A program made the translations under genes and the position numbers. Positions 17,511-27,491 of a stretch of DNA of 64,000 bases are shown here, one piece after another. This stretch comes from Bradyrhizobium iriomotense. GTDB lineage: Bacteria; Pseudomonadota; Alphaproteobacteria; Rhizobiales; Xanthobacteraceae. Numbering within the stretch: position 1 is the stretch's first letter; each line of letters starts with the position of its first letter. Where the stretch lies: positions 186,001 through 250,000 of the forward strand of contig NZ_BSOW01000004.1 in NCBI RefSeq assembly GCF_030160715.1. The letters run 5' to 3'. A model generated the notes under the pieces. It was not told where the DNA came from. It was given only the letters and a program-made list of their open reading frames with translations, and searched no databases.

Positions 17511-18119
17511 TTATGCCGCACGCAGGCTGGTTGCGGCCTGAAGTGCGCTTGCGAGCGCCTTTTCACGGTGCTCGGGCCCAATTTGGATGCCGTCGGCGAA
17601 GATGAATTCCGGATTGGTGATGCCAATGAAGCCGAACACCCAGCGCAAATAGGTTTCAAGATGCTCGCCCGCGGCGTAAGGCGTCTCGGCCCCATAGAAG
17701 CCACCACGCGAGATCGCCACGATCACGCGCTTGCCACCCGCCAGTCCTTGCGGACCGTTGGCGCCGTATTGGAACGTCTTTCCCGCCACCAAGATGCGGT
17801 CGATCCAGGCCTTGAGCTGGCTCGGGATAGTGAAATTGTACATGGGCGCGCCGATCACGACGATGTCGGCGGCGAGGAACTCGTCCAGCACGGCTTTGCT
17901 GGCGGCAAGGTCGGCGGCGAGCTCCGCCGGAGCGGAAGCGCCTTGGGCCGCTGCCAGATGTGTCCCGGAGAGATGCGCGAGCGGGGTTTGCGTCAGGTCG
18001 CGGTAGGAGACATCGAGTGTCGGCGAGGCTTCGCGCAGTCGCGCGACGATAGCGGAGGAAACCTGCCGGCTGACGGAGTGGGGGCCGAGCACGCTGGAGT
18101 CGATATGGAGGAGTTTCAT
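17511..18119 (-). CDS. azoR: FMN-dependent NADH:quinone reductase / azoreductase
   Basis: A 202-residue flavodoxin-fold enzyme of the AzoR (formerly AcpD) family that reduces quinones and azo compounds with NADH. It starts [20 protein letters not shown], the FMN phosphate-binding loop, and has [18 protein letters not shown] with the family PMYN motif, plus a glycine-rich SRGGFYG segment. The open frame extends upstream but the family start is at 18119. A second HxlR-type regulator gene is divergent. Quinone- or diamide-responsive control of azoreductases by HxlR-type regulators is known from other bacteria (YodB in Bacillus), and is inferred here. Confidence 0.93.
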   Translation of the reverse strand: MKLLHIDSSVLGPHSVSRQVSSAIVARLREASPTLDVSYRDLTQTPLAHLSGTHLAAAQGASAPAELAADLAASKAVLDEFLAADIVVIGAPMYNFTIPSQLKAWIDRILVAGKTFQYGANGPQGLAGGKRVIVAISRGGFYGAETPYAAGEHLETYLRWVFGFIGITNPEFIFADGIQIGPEHREKALASALQAATSLRAA

Positions 18120-18202
18120 TGGGGTCACCCGTGGTATAGATTTGTAACCCGCACTACATGAGTGACTACCGAAATCCCCGCAAGAACGCACTTTTTTGAG
18201 CC

Positions 18203-18613
18203 ATGGGCACATCTTTGAAACCTGCACACAGCCATTTGCCTGCCCCGCCAATGCGGCCCGATCCCCAGCATTCCGACTGTCGCGGCGTCGCCTCGATCCT
18301 GTCCCGCGTCGGCGACAAATGGAGCGTGTTCGTGATCATGATGCTCGGCGACGGGCCAAAACGCTTCAATGAGCTCAAGCGCATGATCAACGGCATCTCG
18401 CAGCGGATGCTGACCTTGACGCTGCGGGGGCTGGAGCGCGACGGGCTCGTCACGCGGACGATCTTCCCGACGATTCCGCCGCGCGTGGATTATGAGCTGA
18501 CCGATCTCGGTCACGGGCTGAGCCGGCCGGTGCAAGCGCTCGGTATGTGGGCGAAGGAGCACCAGAGGGAAATCGAGGCGGCGCGGGCGCGCTTCGATGA
18601 GCGCAATCCATAG
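18203..18613 (+). CDS. HxlR family transcriptional regulator
   Basis: A 136-residue winged-helix protein: [40 protein letters not shown] and [16 protein letters not shown] are the HxlR pattern. The cysteine in SDCRGVA corresponds to the conserved redox-sensing cysteine of YodB/QorR-like members. It is divergent from azoR, which it most likely represses; the 83-bp gap is short enough for a shared operator. The end of the gene abuts a composite repeat. Confidence 0.9.
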   Translation: MGTSLKPAHSHLPAPPMRPDPQHSDCRGVASILSRVGDKWSVFVIMMLGDGPKRFNELKRMINGISQRMLTLTLRGLERDGLVTRTIFPTIPPRVDYELTDLGHGLSRPVQALGMWAKEHQREIEAARARFDERNP

Positions 18614-18764
18614 CGTTTTCAAGACCGGTTCGAGTCTGGAAAACGGGTCAAAAAAGACTCCTAGAGCATGATCCGGAAAAGTGCGAAGCGGTTTTCCGAA
18701 AAGATCATGCTCAAACAACAACCTAAAGCGCGATGACGATTCATCCCAATCTCATCGCGCTTTA
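18614..18764. repeat. Composite palindromic repeat (three elements in tandem)
   Basis: Three units in a row: GCGTTTTC...GAAAACG (about 18614-18650), GAGCATGATC...GATCATGCTC (18664-18712), and TAAAGCGCGATGA...TCATCGCGCTTTA (18724-18764). The second unit recurs at 9506 and 32213, the third in shorter form at 32178, and the first resembles the element at 23224. The last unit supplies the stop codon of dprA. Confidence 0.8.
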
Positions 18765-19879
18765 GAGCAGCGAGACGAGACCTCCACCGTGACGCTCGAG
18801 GCGGCCGGCGAGCTCGAGTTCGAGCAGCACGGTGCGCACGATCGCAGGCGAGGCGCCCGACATCCGCACGAGATCGTCGATCGAGATCGGTGCGGGGCCG
18901 AGCAGGCCGGTGATCTGATCGCGGTCATGGCCTTGCGGATCGCTTTCAAACGGCTCGCTGTCGGGCTCGCCGGCCGGATGCATCACCGGCCGTTCCATGA
19001 TCGGCTGTACGGCATTGATGATGTCGGCGGCTTCCGTCACGAGCGTTGCTCCCTGCTTGATCAGATCATTGGTGCCGGCTGCGCGCGGGTCGAGCGGCGA
19101 GCCCGGCACGGCAAACACCTCGCGACCCTGTCGGCCGCCATGCGCGCGGTGATCAGCGAGCCCGAGCGCTGCGCGGCCTCGATGACCACCACGCCGAGGC
19201 ACGCGCCCGAGATCAGGCGGTTGCGGCGGGGGAAGTCGCGGGCGCGCGGCTCGTGGCCGAGCGGCATCTCGGAGATCGCGGCGCCGCTCTGGTCGAGGAT
19301 CGCGGCAAGCAGGTCCTCATGCTCGGGCGGGTAGATGCAGTCGTGCCCGCCGGCGAGCACGGCGACCGTGCCGCTTGCGATGCTCGTGCGATGCGCGGCC
19401 TGGTCGACGCCGCGTGCAAGGCCCGAGATGATCACGAAGCCGGCCTCGCCAAGCTCGCGCGCGAGCTGGCCTGCAAATTTCAGCCCGGCGCCGGACGCGT
19501 TGCGCGAGCCGACGATCCCGATCATCGGCCGCATCAAGCTGGCGGCGTCGCCACGCACCGCGAGCAACGGCGGAGCGTCGTCGATCGTCGCCAGCCGCGC
19601 GGGATAGCCGTCCTCGCCGGGTGCGAGCCAGCTGACGCCGAGCTTCCGGCTTGCGGCAAGTTCGGCCCTGGCCTCGTCAGCGGGACAGATGCGTCCCGAC
19701 CGCGCCGCGCCACCACGGCGCGCAAGCTCCGGCAGCCGGTCCAGGGCAGCCCTTGCTGTGCCGAAGTGGTTGACGAGTGAGAGGAAAGTGCGCGGGCCGA
19801 CATTGTCCGAGCGGATCAGGCGCAAGCGGTCGATCCTGTCGGCTTCGGTCAGCTCGATCCTTGAGTTGATGGCGTCCAC
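18762..19879 (-). pseudogene. dprA: DNA processing protein DprA, broken by a -1 frameshift
   Basis: DprA loads RecA on single-stranded DNA during natural transformation. The first part reads normally: the Rossmann motif [33 protein letters not shown], and [12 protein letters not shown]. There the frame shifts: the expected continuation [19 protein letters not shown] and the C-terminal winged helix ([14 protein letters not shown]) are in another frame. Comparison with the family places a one-base deletion at about 19128-19131. The 1118-base length is one short of a multiple of three, which agrees. GTG at 19879 with AAGGAG upstream is the best start. It is either a real inactivation or a sequencing error; the remainder of the gene is intact. 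Confidence 0.88.
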
Positions 19880-19994
19880 GGCGTCTCCTTGCGGGCGCAG
19901 CATGGAACAACCTGGGCGCGTGGGCAACAGGGCGCTGCGCTTGCGCCACTGACTTGCGATGCTAAAAGCGCTCCCAACAAGAAGGATTTTTGCC

Positions 19995-21236
19995 ATGATC
20001 TCACTCGCCGACCTCCAGAGCCGCATCGAGAGGGGCGAGCTTTCGCCGGATGCCGCGATCGCGCAGTCGCTTGCAGCGATCGAGGCTCGGGAGAAGGATG
20101 TCCGGGCCTTCGTCTGCCACGCCAAGTCGGCGAAGGCGGCGGCACACGGTCCCCTGCGCGGCATCGCGGTGGGCATCAAGGACATCATCGACACCGCGGA
20201 TTTCCCGACCGAGATGGGTTCGTCGATCTACAAGGGATGGCAGCCGCGCGCGGATGCGCCGGTCGTGATGATGCTCAAGCGCGCCGGCGCCACCGTCATC
20301 GGCAAGACCACGACGACGGCCTTTGCCTCGCGCGATCCGACCGTCACGCTCAATCCGCACAATCCCGGCCACACGCCGGGCGGATCGTCCGCAGGCTCGG
20401 CGGCCGCTGTCGCGGCCGGCATGATCCCGCTGGCGCTGGGCACGCAGACCGGCGGCTCGGTGATTCGGCCTGCGGCCTATTGCGGGGTCGCGGCGATCAA
20501 GCCGTCGTTCCGCCTGCTGCCGACGGTGGGCGTCAAATGCTTCTCCTGGGCGCTCGATACGGTCGGGTTGTTCGGTGCCGGCGTCGAGGACATCGCGCGC
20601 GGATTGTTCGCGATGACGGGGCGTGCCGAATTCTCAGATATTGGCGGTGCCAAATCGCCGCGCATCGGCGTGGTCCGGCAGGAATTTGCCGGAGAGGTCG
20701 AGCCGGCCGCCGAGCAGGGGCTTGCGGCCGCCATCAAGGCCGCGCAGCGCGCCGGCGCCAGTGTTCAAACCATCGACCTGCCGGAGATGGTGCGCGAGGC
20801 CTGGCGCATTCATCCGATCATCATGGACTTTGAGGCGCATCGCGCGCTCGCCTGGGAATTCTCAGAGCGCCATGACGAGATCGCGCCGATGCTGCGCGCC
20901 AATCTCGACGAGACCGTCGGGCTCACGCCGTCGCAATATGACGAGGCGCGCCGGATTGGCCGTCGCGGCCGCCGCGAGCTCGGCGAGGTCTTTGAGGGCG
21001 TCGACGTGCTCTTGACCTATTCCGCGCCTGGCGCCGCCCCGAAGGGCCTCTCGACCACCGGGGATGCCCGCTACAACCGGCTGTGGACGCTGATGGGCAA
21101 TCCTTGCGTCAACGTGCCGGCATTGAAGATCGACGGCCTGCCGGTCGGCGCGCAACTCATCGCGCGCTTCGGCAATGATGCGGGCGCGCTGGCGGCGGCG
21201 CGCTTCCTCGAGAACGCGCTCGCGGGGTCACACTAA
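19995..21236 (+). CDS. Amidase signature family protein
   Basis: A 413-residue amidohydrolase with a Ser-cisSer-Lys triad: lysine in AVGIKDIID, the signature [11 protein letters not shown], and the nucleophile region [15 protein letters not shown]. Shorter than GatA (here 491 residues at 32858) and not linked to gatB/gatC, so it is more likely a free amidase acting on a small amide than a tRNA amidotransferase subunit. Start at 19995 after AGAAGGA. It is divergent from dprA and overlaps the patatin gene by nine bases tail to tail. Substrate unknown. Confidence 0.9.
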   Translation: MISLADLQSRIERGELSPDAAIAQSLAAIEAREKDVRAFVCHAKSAKAAAHGPLRGIAVGIKDIIDTADFPTEMGSSIYKGWQPRADAPVVMMLKRAGATVIGKTTTTAFASRDPTVTLNPHNPGHTPGGSSAGSAAAVAAGMIPLALGTQTGGSVIRPAAYCGVAAIKPSFRLLPTVGVKCFSWALDTVGLFGAGVEDIARGLFAMTGRAEFSDIGGAKSPRIGVVRQEFAGEVEPAAEQGLAAAIKAAQRAGASVQTIDLPEMVREAWRIHPIIMDFEAHRALAWEFSERHDEIAPMLRANLDETVGLTPSQYDEARRIGRRGRRELGEVFEGVDVLLTYSAPGAAPKGLSTTGDARYNRLWTLMGNPCVNVPALKIDGLPVGAQLIARFGNDAGALAAARFLENALAGSH

Positions 21237-22466
21237 CGCAGGCTCGGCGGGCGTGCGCTGAACGGACGGCTCGCTGCGCGTCTCCTGCCGCAGCCACCGC
21301 TCGGCGGCGGCGCGGCCGTTCCGATGCAACAGGCGGATGAAGCCGCGGCCGAGATCGGTCGCTGAGCGCTGCGCCAGCCCCTCGATCTCGTCTTCCGCTG
21401 CGATCCGGAACAGGCGCAGCGCAGGTACGGAGCCGGCGCGGGCCCATTCCACCGCGGCGATCTCGGCGTTGAGCGTGGCATTGGCCGCGATCTGGTCGAG
21501 CCGGCGGTCGATCGCGGCAAGCGTGATCGGCACGTAGCTGTCGCGCGAGGGCGTCACCTGGACGACCAGCACATCGGACGTCCGCGACTCCTGCACCAGC
21601 CGCACCAGCGGCGGATTGCCGCCGTAGCCGCCGTCCCAATGGGCCTCGCCCTCGATCTCGATGGCGCAATGCACCAGCGGCGGACAGGTCGAGGCCAGCG
21701 CGACGTCGGCGGTGATCGCGTCGTTCGAAAACACCTGCTGGTGCCCGTCGCGGATCCGCGTCGCCGCGATGAGAAGTTTCGGGCAGGCCTTGGCTTGCAG
21801 CGCGGCAAAATTGATGTCGCGCGACAGCGCCCGCCGCAGCGGATCGAGATCGAACGGATCGAACTGGCCGGACCGCAGCGTCGGCCCGAATGCCACGGAG
21901 CTTCCGGCCGGCGAAAAGCCGCCGACCAGCATCAGTGAGCGGAACGAGGCCTCGTGCATCAGCCGCACCCAGAACCGGTCGAGGCGGGCCCGCGCGCCCT
22001 CGCGGCCGCCCTCGGCAAGGCCGCAGGCGAGGAGCAGCGCGTTGATGGCGCCCGCGCTGGCGCCGCTGATGGTGTCGAATTCGATTCCCGGCTCTTCCAG
22101 GAGGCGCTCCAGCACGCCCCAGGTGAAAGCGGCAAAGGTGCCGCCGCCCTGCAATGCCAGCGACAATTTTCGCGGTGGCCAATCCGTGGAGGCAGAACGC
22201 TTATCCGCCTTCGTGGGAGCAGGGGCGGGCCGCGGAGCCGGCTGGGTAGGTTGCGCGATCTCTTCGCGGGCAGGCGGCGGCTTCGGAACGGGCGCCTCCG
22301 CAATGGGCGGTTCAGGCGCGCTCGACCAGATGTTGGTCGCAGAGAGCAGGCGGCTCGCGGCGGTGCCGGAGGCTTGCGCGGGCGCATCGGCGGCGCTGCG
22401 CTGGGTTAGTCGATCATGCGTAACGTCGGTCTTCTTACTCATCGGACGCAAACCGGATAACGCCAT
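21228..22466 (-). CDS. Patatin-like phospholipase
   Basis: A protein of about 412 residues with a Ser-Asp dyad lipase domain. Oxyanion hole LALQGGGTFAAFTWG, nucleophile elbow ISGASAGAINAL (GxSxG) and aspartate in HWDGGYGGNPPLV are all present, in the order and spacing of bacterial patatins. The first about 100 residues are proline/alanine-rich and probably disordered. The start is uncertain; the ATG at 22466 is chosen because AGGGA precedes it, with 22472 and 22442 as alternatives. It lies downstream of plsY on the same strand, so a role in membrane lipid turnover is plausible but inferred. Confidence 0.88.
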   Translation of the reverse strand: MALSGLRPMSKKTDVTHDRLTQRSAADAPAQASGTAASRLLSATNIWSSAPEPPIAEAPVPKPPPAREEIAQPTQPAPRPAPAPTKADKRSASTDWPPRKLSLALQGGGTFAAFTWGVLERLLEEPGIEFDTISGASAGAINALLLACGLAEGGREGARARLDRFWVRLMHEASFRSLMLVGGFSPAGSSVAFGPTLRSGQFDPFDLDPLRRALSRDINFAALQAKACPKLLIAATRIRDGHQQVFSNDAITADVALASTCPPLVHCAIEIEGEAHWDGGYGGNPPLVRLVQESRTSDVLVVQVTPSRDSYVPITLAAIDRRLDQIAANATLNAEIAAVEWARAGSVPALRLFRIAAEDEIEGLAQRSATDLGRGFIRLLHRNGRAAAERWLRQETRSEPSVQRTPAEPALV

Positions 22467-22582
22467 TGTCATCCCTGAGGATGACAGGCATGGAACTGCT
22501 TCGCCACTCCCGGCAAGAGTTGCGAACAGGAATTGGATTATAATGCGGAAGAGCCGCGTCGGTATCCGTACTTTTTCCGGAC

Positions 22583-23179
22583 TTACGACTTCTGGCCAAT
22601 CCGGCTCTCGCTGCCCGATTGCAACCGCTTGATGTTCTCGCGGTGCATGTAGAACAGGAGCAGCGTCAGCACCGCGGCCAGCGAGGCGAGCGCGAGGTGG
22701 CCGAACCACCACAGGAAGATCGGCGCCACGAAGGCCGCCACCAGCGCCGAGAGCGAGGAGTAGCGGGTGGTGAAGGCGGTCGCGAGCCAGAGCAGGCAGA
22801 AGAACAGCGCGCCCGGCCAGAACAGGCCGAGCAGGATGCCGATATAGACCGCAACGCCCTTGCCGCCTTTGAACTTGAGCCAGACCGGAAAGAGGTGGCC
22901 GAGGAAGGCGCCGAGGCCGGCGATCATCGCCGCATTGGGACCGGCGATGTAACCCGCGATCACGACCGCCGCAGTGCCCTTCAGGGCGTCGAGCAGCAGC
23001 GTTGCCGCCGCAAGCCCCTTGCGGCCGGTGCGCAGCACGTTGGTGGCGCCGATATTGCCGGACCCGATCGAGCGCAGATCCTGCGTGCCGGCCAGCTTGG
23101 TCAGGATCAGGCCGAACGGGATCGAGCCGAGCAGGTAGCCGATGACGAAGGCCACGGGGAGGAAAGCTTCAAGTCCCAT
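22583..23179 (-). CDS. plsY: Glycerol-3-phosphate acyltransferase PlsY
   Basis: A 198-residue inner-membrane enzyme that acylates glycerol-3-phosphate from acyl-phosphate, the first step of phospholipid synthesis. The three PlsY motifs are visible: [25 protein letters not shown], and [13 protein letters not shown]. About five membrane helices. The start at [11 protein letters not shown] is the family start. It follows pyrC on the same strand, an arrangement common in Rhizobiales. Confidence 0.96.
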   Translation of the reverse strand: MGLEAFLPVAFVIGYLLGSIPFGLILTKLAGTQDLRSIGSGNIGATNVLRTGRKGLAAATLLLDALKGTAAVVIAGYIAGPNAAMIAGLGAFLGHLFPVWLKFKGGKGVAVYIGILLGLFWPGALFFCLLWLATAFTTRYSSLSALVAAFVAPIFLWWFGHLALASLAAVLTLLLFYMHRENIKRLQSGSESRIGQKS

Positions 23180-23223
23180 CGCCGCATCTCCGTGCCCGAC
23201 ATATTTCCCGCGCATGGATTCTT

Positions 23224-23280
23224 CCTGACGCGTTTTCTTGACGCGAACCGGTACCCACTTCGCTCGAAAACGCTACGCTA
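23224..23280. repeat. GCGTTTTC palindromic repeat between pyrC and plsY
   Basis: GACGCGTTTTCTTGACGCGA and CGCTCGAAAACGCTACG form inverted ends around ACCGGTACCCACTT. It overlaps the last codons of pyrC and resembles the first unit of the composite repeat at 18614. Confidence 0.6.
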
Positions 23281-24588
23281 GACATGCTCGAACACCGTGC
23301 GCCCGCCGACGATGGTGCGCACCACCCGTCCCGTGAAGCGGGCTTCGTCGAACGGGGTGTTCTTGCAGGGCGATTTGAGGTCGGCGGGATCGAGCACCCA
23401 CGGCGTATCGGCGTCGATCACGATGACGTCGGCCGGCGCGCCGGCGCGCAAGGTGCCGCCGGGCAGGCCAAGCAGCTCGGCCGGCCGCGTCGACATCGCC
23501 CGGATCAGCGTCTTCAGTTCCATCTCGCCATTATGCACCAGCCGCAGGCCCGCCGACAGCATGGTCTCGAGGCCCACCGCGCCGGACGCCGCTTCCGCGA
23601 ACGGCAGGCGCTTGACCTCGACGTCCTGCGGATTGTGGTCGGACATGATGACGTCGACGAGGCCGGACCCGACGGCGGCAACCAGTGCCCGGCGGTCGTC
23701 CTCTGTGCGCAGCGGCGGCGATAGTTTCAGGAACGTCCGGTAGGGCCCGATATCGTTCTCGTTCAGGGCGAGATGGTTGATCGAGACCGAGGCGCTCACG
23801 TTGAGGCCCGCGTCGCGCGCGCGCTTCAGAATGTCGAGCGAGTCGATGCAGGAGAGCGCGGCCGCGTGATAGCGGCCGCCGGTCAGCGCGACAAGGCGCA
23901 TGTCGCGCTCCAGCATCACGGCCTCCGCCGCGTTCGGGATGCCCATCAGGCCAAGGCGAGTCGCGAACTCGCCCTCGTTCATGACACCTTCGCCGACGAG
24001 TTTGGGGTCCTCGGTATAGTGCACGATCAGCGCGTCGAAATCGCGCGCATAGGTCAGCGCCCAACGCATCACCTGTGCGTTGGTGACGCTTCTGTCGCCG
24101 TCGCTGAACGCGACCGCTCCGGCGGCCTTCAGGAGACCGAACTCGGTCATCTCCTCGCCGCGCATTCCCTTCGTCAGTGCCGCCATCGGCTGGATGTTGA
24201 CGATCGCGGTGTCGCGGGCGCGGCGCATCACGAAGTCGACGGTCGCCGAATTGTCGATGACGGGCGCGGTGTCGGGTTGGCAGATGATGGTGGTGATGCC
24301 GCCGGTCGCCGCCGCCTGGCTCGCGCTGGCAAACGTCTCGCGGTGGCTGAAGCCGGGTTCGCCTGCAAAGGCGCGCATGTCGATCAGCCCTGGGGCCACG
24401 ATCTTGCCGGAGCAGTTGACGATGTCGGTGCCCTCGGGGACGCCGGCCGCGCCGATGCCGCGGCGGGTCTCGCGGATGGTGCCGTCGGCGATCAGGACGT
24501 CGCCGAGGCCGTCGAAATCCCTGGAGGGATCGACGACGCGGGCGTTGGCGAGCAGGATCGGGCGGCGGTCGGTCAGCATGGGCATCAC
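23278..24588 (-). CDS. pyrC: Dihydroorotase-like protein (probably non-catalytic PyrC)
   Basis: A 436-residue amidohydrolase-fold protein, class I dihydroorotase by length and order. However, the metal-binding HxH of active enzymes, expected after the GLIDM strand, is replaced: the segment reads [20 protein letters not shown]. The downstream region [12 protein letters not shown] keeps the SDH aspartate but lacks the usual HAPH. This pattern fits the pseudo-dihydroorotase that partners PyrB in Pseudomonas (PyrC'), where it is needed for aspartate transcarbamoylase assembly. Start GTG 24588 overlaps the pyrB stop, so it is co-translated. A catalytic pyrC would have to lie elsewhere. Confidence 0.88.
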   Translation of the reverse strand: MMPMLTDRRPILLANARVVDPSRDFDGLGDVLIADGTIRETRRGIGAAGVPEGTDIVNCSGKIVAPGLIDMRAFAGEPGFSHRETFASASQAAATGGITTIICQPDTAPVIDNSATVDFVMRRARDTAIVNIQPMAALTKGMRGEEMTEFGLLKAAGAVAFSDGDRSVTNAQVMRWALTYARDFDALIVHYTEDPKLVGEGVMNEGEFATRLGLMGIPNAAEAVMLERDMRLVALTGGRYHAAALSCIDSLDILKRARDAGLNVSASVSINHLALNENDIGPYRTFLKLSPPLRTEDDRRALVAAVGSGLVDVIMSDHNPQDVEVKRLPFAEAASGAVGLETMLSAGLRLVHNGEMELKTLIRAMSTRPAELLGLPGGTLRAGAPADVIVIDADTPWVLDPADLKSPCKNTPFDEARFTGRVVRTIVGGRTVFEHV

Positions 24589-25532
24589 GCGTTCGGCAGG
24601 TTACGGGCGAGTGCTTCCAGCACCGCCATGCGCACGGCCACGCCCATCTCCACCTGTTCGCGGATCAGGGACTGCGCGCCGTCGGCGACCGCGGTGTCGA
24701 TCTCGACGCCGCGGTTCATGGGACCGGGATGCATCACCAGCGCATCGGGCTTTGCGTAGGCGAGCTTCTTCTGGTCGAGGCCGAAATAGTTGAAGTACTC
24801 GCTGGACGACGGCACGAAGGAGCCGTTCATGCGCTCGCGCTGGAGCCGCAGCATCATGACGATGTCTGCGCCTTCCAGGCCCTCGCGCATGTCGCGCGCG
24901 ACCTCGACCCCCATCCGCTCGATGCCCGGTGGCAGCAGCGTGGAGGGCCCGACGACGCGAACGCGGGCGCCCATGGTGTTGAGCAGAATGATGTTGGAGC
25001 GGGCGACGCGCGAATGCAGCACGTCGCCGCAGATCGCGATCACGAGGCCTTCGATCCGGCCCTTGTTGCGGCGGATGGTCAGCGCGTCCAGCAGTGCTTG
25101 CGTCGGGTGCTCATGGGCACCGTCGCCGGCATTGATCACGGACCCGTCAACCTTGCGCGCCAAAAGTTCCACCGCGCCGGAGGCGTGATGCCGCACCACC
25201 AGGATATCCGGGTGCATGGCATTCAGCGTCACGGCGGTGTCGATCAGCGTCTCGCCCTTTTTCATAGACGAGGACGAGACCGACATGTTCATGACGTCGG
25301 CGCCCAGGCGTTTGCCCGCGAGCTCGAACGAGGATTGGGTGCGGGTGGAGGCCTCGAAGAACAGGTTCACTTGCGTCCGTCCACGCAGGACAGTGCGCTT
25401 CTTGTCCACCTGGCGGTTTACCTCGACATATTCTTCGGACAGGTCGAGGAGGCCGGTGATATCGGCAGCGGAAAGGCCCTCGATGCCCAGCAGATGCCGG
25501 TGACCGAGGACGAAGGTCGATTTCGATGTCAT
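24585..25532 (-). CDS. pyrB: Aspartate carbamoyltransferase catalytic subunit
   Basis: A 315-residue enzyme that joins carbamoyl phosphate to aspartate, the first committed step of pyrimidine synthesis. Carbamoyl-phosphate loop [20 protein letters not shown], the [14 protein letters not shown] segment, [14 protein letters not shown], and [12 protein letters not shown] all match. The family start [11 protein letters not shown] is at 25532. It overlaps pyrC by four bases. No pyrI regulatory subunit is present. Confidence 0.97.
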   Translation of the reverse strand: MTSKSTFVLGHRHLLGIEGLSAADITGLLDLSEEYVEVNRQVDKKRTVLRGRTQVNLFFEASTRTQSSFELAGKRLGADVMNMSVSSSSMKKGETLIDTAVTLNAMHPDILVVRHHASGAVELLARKVDGSVINAGDGAHEHPTQALLDALTIRRNKGRIEGLVIAICGDVLHSRVARSNIILLNTMGARVRVVGPSTLLPPGIERMGVEVARDMREGLEGADIVMMLRLQRERMNGSFVPSSSEYFNYFGLDQKKLAYAKPDALVMHPGPMNRGVEIDTAVADGAQSLIREQVEMGVAVRMAVLEALARNLPNA

Positions 25533-25618
25533 TAAAAGCAGAGCTATAGGCGGGGATGGTGGAGGGGGCAAGGGGCAAAGGTCAGGAAGTGAGTTATCCC
25601 CTGATCTGTAACCTTGTC

Positions 25619-25720
25619 GTCATTCTGGGGCGATGCGAAGCATCGAACCCGGAATCTCGAGAGATTCCACAATTCGCGATTGCGAATTGGGGTTCGCGCT
25701 GACGCGCGCCCCGGAATGAC
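25619..25720. repeat. Palindromic intergenic repeat (GTCATTC...GGAATGAC)
   Basis: Starts GTCATTCTGGGGCGATGCG and ends GCGCGCCCCGGAATGAC, with an inner GCGAAGCATCGAACCCGGAA half that is shared almost exactly with the repeat at 57474-57553. It lies in the divergent gap between pyrB and the dipeptidase gene. Confidence 0.85.
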
Positions 25721-25733
25721 AAGGGAAGAGTGA

Positions 25734-26492
25734 ATGTGCGTCGCCAAGCCAATTTTGATCGCAGTTTTAGCAATCGTCTCAATCCCGGCAGCCCATGCCC
25801 AATCGCTGCCCGGCGGCTTCGTCTACCTGCGCGACATCGATCCCACCATTATCCAGGACATCCGCTACGCGACTTCGAACAACTTCACCGGCCATCCGCT
25901 GAGTGGCTACGGCGCCGGCGAATGCGTGGTCAAGCGGGAGGTGGGGCTGCGGCTGAGGGCGATCCAGCAGGAGCTCTCTGGTCAAAACCTCTCGCTGAAG
26001 ATGTTCGATTGCTACCGGCCGGTGCGCGCTTCGCTCGATATGGTGGCGTGGGCGCAGAACGGCCGCGAGCCGACAGCCGAGCGGCGCTACAACCCGAAGA
26101 TTGCCAAGACCGAGCTGTTTCGCCTCGGCTATATCGCGAGCCGCTCGCAGCATTCCACAGGTGCGGCGCTCGATCTGACTCTCGTCGATCTGAAGGCTGA
26201 CAACTCCGCCAGATACGATCCCGCCAAGGCCTATGGCGACTGCACGGCGCCGGTCGAGGCCCGGGCCCCCGAAGGCAGCGTCGACATGGGCACCGGTTAT
26301 GACTGCACGGATGCGAGGGGCCATACCGCCGCACCGTCGATCACGGCCGATCAGCGCGCCTGGCGCAAGCGGCTGGTGGCTGCGATGGCCCGGCAAGGCT
26401 TTGTGAACTATTCGAAGGAGTGGTGGCATTTTTCCCTGCCGGGGGCGGGCGGGGCAGCCTATGATTTCCCGATCCAGCCGCGGCGGAACTGA
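25734..26492 (+). CDS. D-Ala-D-Ala dipeptidase (VanX/DdpX-like, peptidase M15D)
   Basis: A 252-residue zinc dipeptidase with an N-terminal signal peptide (cleavage likely after AHAQ, about residue 23), so it acts in the periplasm. Zinc ligands appear in SQHSTGAALDLTL (SxHxxGxAxD) and the C-terminal KEWWHFSL (ExxWH); the arginine of DCYRPVRA is the usual active-site arginine. The family breaks D-Ala-D-Ala from peptidoglycan turnover; without vanHA neighbours it is more likely for recycling than for antibiotic resistance. Four cysteines around residues 62-188 may form disulfides. Confidence 0.92.
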   Translation: MCVAKPILIAVLAIVSIPAAHAQSLPGGFVYLRDIDPTIIQDIRYATSNNFTGHPLSGYGAGECVVKREVGLRLRAIQQELSGQNLSLKMFDCYRPVRASLDMVAWAQNGREPTAERRYNPKIAKTELFRLGYIASRSQHSTGAALDLTLVDLKADNSARYDPAKAYGDCTAPVEARAPEGSVDMGTGYDCTDARGHTAAPSITADQRAWRKRLVAAMARQGFVNYSKEWWHFSLPGAGGAAYDFPIQPRRN

Positions 26493-26592
26493 TTCCGGTC
26501 CGAGGACGCACGATGACCCAGCTGAGCTTCGCAACCCATGAGGTCTTCAACCAGTCGCCGCCCCTGTTGTCGCGCCCAACGAAAGCCTCTTG

Positions 26593-27363
26593 ATGGACAC
26601 CCTCAATCCTGACCATCCGCCGTTCATCGTGACGCCCGCCGACGGCGCGCCGCGCGTCTGGAAATTCTGGGGCACGACGCTGTGGGGCGTGTTCGTGTTC
26701 GCTGCGATGTTCGTCGGCCAGATCGGCACCATCGTCTATCTCGTGGCGTATCGCGGCGGCCCGATCGACATGGCGTCCCTTGAGTCCGTCGGCCGCGATC
26801 CGCAGGCGCTGGCGCTGTCGGTGATCGCAGGCCTGCCGACCACGCTGGCCGCGGTGTGGCTTGCAATTCGCCTGAAGGGAGCTTCCTTCGCCGACTACCT
26901 CGCGCTGCGCTGGCCATCCTGGTTGCAGATTCTGCTTGGTGCCGTCGGTCTAATCCTGATCGTGGTGATCTGGGAGACGATGTCGCGCGCGCTGGGCCGC
27001 GAGGCGACGCCGGGCTTCATGACCGATCTCCTGAAGTCGGGCCGCGACAAGGGCGCGGCGACGATGCTCGTGCTCGCCTTTAGCATTGCCGCGCCGATGT
27101 CCGAGGAGCTGATTGCGCGGGGCTTCCTCTATCGCGGCTGGTCGGAAAGTTTTCTGCGCGTGCCCGGTGCAATCATCCTGTCGTCGCTGGTCTGGACGGC
27201 CGTGCACCTCCAGTACGATATGTACTTCCTTGCCGAGGTGTTCTCGATCGGACTGTGGTTCGGCTACATGCGCTACCGCGGCAACTCGCTGTGGCTCACG
27301 ATCGTGCTCCACGCACTGAACAATCTGACGGCGGTGGTGCTGACGATGTGGCTGGGGAGCTAG
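26593..27363 (+). CDS. CPBP family intramembrane metalloprotease
   Basis: A 256-residue membrane protein of the CPBP (CAAX protease/bacteriocin-processing, Abi) family. The family motifs are SEELIARGFLYR (EExxxR), VWTAVHLQYDMY (histidine motif 2) and VLHALNNL (HxxxN). About eight membrane helices. A TTG one codon upstream is an alternative start. A diverged paralogue follows 128 bases later. Substrate unknown. Confidence 0.88.
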   Translation: MDTLNPDHPPFIVTPADGAPRVWKFWGTTLWGVFVFAAMFVGQIGTIVYLVAYRGGPIDMASLESVGRDPQALALSVIAGLPTTLAAVWLAIRLKGASFADYLALRWPSWLQILLGAVGLILIVVIWETMSRALGREATPGFMTDLLKSGRDKGAATMLVLAFSIAAPMSEELIARGFLYRGWSESFLRVPGAIILSSLVWTAVHLQYDMYFLAEVFSIGLWFGYMRYRGNSLWLTIVLHALNNLTAVVLTMWLGS

Positions 27364-27491
27364 ATGGGCGCCTGTGCTTGGCGCGCAATTGAAGCCGTCT
27401 GTGACGTCACAATTGCCGGCCAGACTATGCTGCAGTACGTTAGGTAGAACCTTCCTCCACTGTCGCCGCGACTTTGTCGCGGAAAATCTGC

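Noticed and set aside
19995..21236. Second gatA
   Set aside because: It has the amidase signature, but is shorter than GatA, is not linked to gatB/gatC, and a proper gatA exists at 32858.
25734..26492. Vancomycin resistance determinant (vanX)
   Set aside because: The VanX-like dipeptidase has a signal peptide and no vanH/vanA neighbours; a peptidoglycan recycling role is more likely.
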